Assembly: GCA_021785695.1 (NCBI GenBank)
Contig: JAJYEQ010000009.1
Coordinates: 1 to 55,232, forward strand
Source: Actinomycetes bacterium
GTDB taxonomy: Bacteria > Actinomycetota > Acidimicrobiia > Acidimicrobiales > RAAP-2
DNA: 55,232 bases
Direction: 5' to 3'
Under the pieces are notes generated by a model. It was not told the DNA's origin, did no database searches, and saw only the letters and a list, made by a program, of their open reading frames with translations. Position 1 is the first letter of the stretch, and each line of letters begins with the position of its first letter. Made by a program: the position numbers and the translations under genes. Positions 54,334 through 55,232 of the stretch are shown in pieces.

Positions 54334-55002
54334 GTGATCTTCGACCTGGACCACGACGGGCCCGTCGCGCTGCTGCGCTGGCGCGACGGCGAGAACCGCA
54401 TCAACGAGGACTCCCTGGGCGAGCTGCACGACATCCTCGACGCGCTCGAGACGACCGCGGGTCCGCTGGCGCTGGTGCTCACCGGGGAGGGCAAGTTCTT
54501 CTCCAACGGGCTCGACCTGGAGCGCTACGGGACCGACTGGGCGGGCCTGGGCCGCGTGCTGCCCGGGCTGCACCGGGCGGTTGCGCGCCTGCTCTTGTTC
54601 CCCGCCTACACCGTGGGCGCGCTCAACGGCCACACGTTCGCGGGCGGGGCGCTCCTCAGCTGCGCCCTCGACTACCGGGTCATGCGCGAGGACCGGGGCT
54701 TTTGGTGCATGAACGAGGTCGACATCGGCCTGCCCTTGGACGAGAAGCTCGCCGCCATCATCCTCAATCGCCTGCCGCGCGCGACGGCGCTCGAGGTGAT
54801 GCTGACCGGCCGGCGCTACCCGGGCCCCGACGCGGTGGCCGCGGGCATCGTCGAGGAGCTGGCCAGCCAGGACACGCTGGTCGAGCGGGCGGTCGCGGTC
54901 GCGGCGGCCCAGGCGGGCAAGGACCGCGCCGTGGTCGCAGCCCACAAGCGCGTGGTGTTCCGCGACGTCACCACGACGCTGGGGTTCCCCCCCGCGCCCT
55001 GA
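54334..55002 (+). CDS. Enoyl-CoA hydratase/isomerase (crotonase) family protein
   Basis: A 222-residue crotonase. Visible parts are LVLTGEGKFFSNGLDLE (oxyanion loop), VGALNGHTFAGGALLSCALD (oxyanion-hole Gly-Gly) and FWCMNEVDIGLPLDEKL. The second acidic residue of this loop makes a delta3,delta2-enoyl-CoA isomerase-like activity more likely than hydration. It is short compared with typical hydratases (about 260). GTG 54334 starts it. It is convergent with bioY. Confidence 0.82.
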   Translation: MIFDLDHDGPVALLRWRDGENRINEDSLGELHDILDALETTAGPLALVLTGEGKFFSNGLDLERYGTDWAGLGRVLPGLHRAVARLLLFPAYTVGALNGHTFAGGALLSCALDYRVMREDRGFWCMNEVDIGLPLDEKLAAIILNRLPRATALEVMLTGRRYPGPDAVAAGIVEELASQDTLVERAVAVAAAQAGKDRAVVAAHKRVVFRDVTTTLGFPPAP

Positions 55003-55232
55003 TCAGCTCGGCGCCCGGTCGACCAGACGCCAGGTGGCCGGCAGGGCGATCCCGCACAGGCCGGCCTTGATGAGCTCGCCCGCCACGAAGGGCGACAGTC
55101 CCAGCGCCAGCGCCTGGGCGGCCGAGACGTGCAGGTCGAAGGCCAGCCACGTGACGCCGAAGGCGAAGATCGTCAGCTCGCCGGCCACCATCGACGCGAT
55201 CGCGCGCCCGACGGTGCGATCGGCGCCCGAGG
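55003..55232 (-). CDS. bioY: Biotin transporter BioY, C-terminal part (runs off the window)
   Basis: The gene enters from the right edge; only its C-terminal 75 codons are present. The sequence SGADRTVGRAIASMVAGELTIFAFGV (key parts GADRTV and MVAGELTIFAFG) then ALALGLSPFVAGELIKAGL matches the last two membrane segments of BioY, the substrate-binding subunit of ECF-type biotin transport. The N-terminus and start lie beyond 55232. Confidence 0.85.
   Translation of the reverse strand, partial: SGADRTVGRAIASMVAGELTIFAFGVTWLAFDLHVSAAQALALGLSPFVAGELIKAGLCGIALPATWRLVDRAPS

Overview
The window is gene-dense, very GC-rich bacterial chromosome. It carries about 50 supported protein genes, three tRNA genes, one riboswitch and several recognisable operators. 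Actinobacterial markers include glucosyl-3-phosphoglycerate synthase, coproheme decarboxylase HemQ, a SerB with a long ACT-type N-terminus, a groEL without groES under a perfect CIRCE operator, many GTG starts and a LexA box of the GAAC-N4-GTTC type. A secreted sedolisin, from a family usually active at acid pH, leads me to guess a deep-branching, possibly acid-tolerant actinobacterium such as an Acidimicrobiia. That placement is inference. I see no phage, insertion sequence or CRISPR array.

Layout. 1-136: lower-GC flank of tRNA-Thr. 328-1592: LytR_C-domain protein convergent with gpgS. 1614-3266: promoter, SAM riboswitch, threonine-synthase-like PLP enzyme and a CysO/ThiS-like sulfur carrier. 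3270-5020: CIRCE, groEL, terminator hairpin. 5051-6875: hemQ, NUDIX, GNAT. 7106-11600: HAD hydrolase, PLP decarboxylase, NifX-like protein, Lrp/AsnC regulator and azlCD. 11608-15264: multi-PAS/GAF/EAL sensor. 15342-19790: four-gene 2-oxoacid:ferredoxin oxidoreductase operon that includes a GltD-like flavoprotein carrying a ferredoxin domain. 19892-24654: small secreted protein, ClC, PaiB-like, double GNAT and DUF3048 proteins. 24684-28951: alpha/beta hydrolase, agmatinase-type ureohydrolase, second PLP decarboxylase, pheA. 28953-33741: MMPL protein and an ABC exporter. 33876-37755: tRNA-Ser(UGA), typA, a coupled pair of unknown proteins that look like diverged paralogs, and two very small genes. 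37765-43772: exported glycoside-hydrolase-like protein, sedolisin, DUF4395 and TauE/SafE membrane proteins. 43835-48497: NUDIX, solute-binding protein, tRNA-Ser(GCU), rimO, pgsA, cinA. 48498-55232: LexA box, recA, acetyltransferase, MFS, serB, aminopeptidase P, crotonase and the 3' part of bioY.

The most interesting locus is at 1614-3266. A well-formed SAM-sensing aptamer begins at the predicted transcription start and controls a threonine-synthase homolog translationally coupled to a sulfur-carrier protein ending in Gly-Gly. SAM control of a threonine-synthase fold paired with a sulfur carrier suggests that the enzyme may make homocysteine (towards methionine) from O-phosphohomoserine and a protein thiocarboxylate, rather than, or as well as, threonine. 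Other observations of note are the oxidoreductase operon with its fused flavoprotein-ferredoxin, the tandem unknown paralogs at 35836-37388, a probable CTG start of rimO, and four convergent gene pairs whose stop codons share one CTAG.
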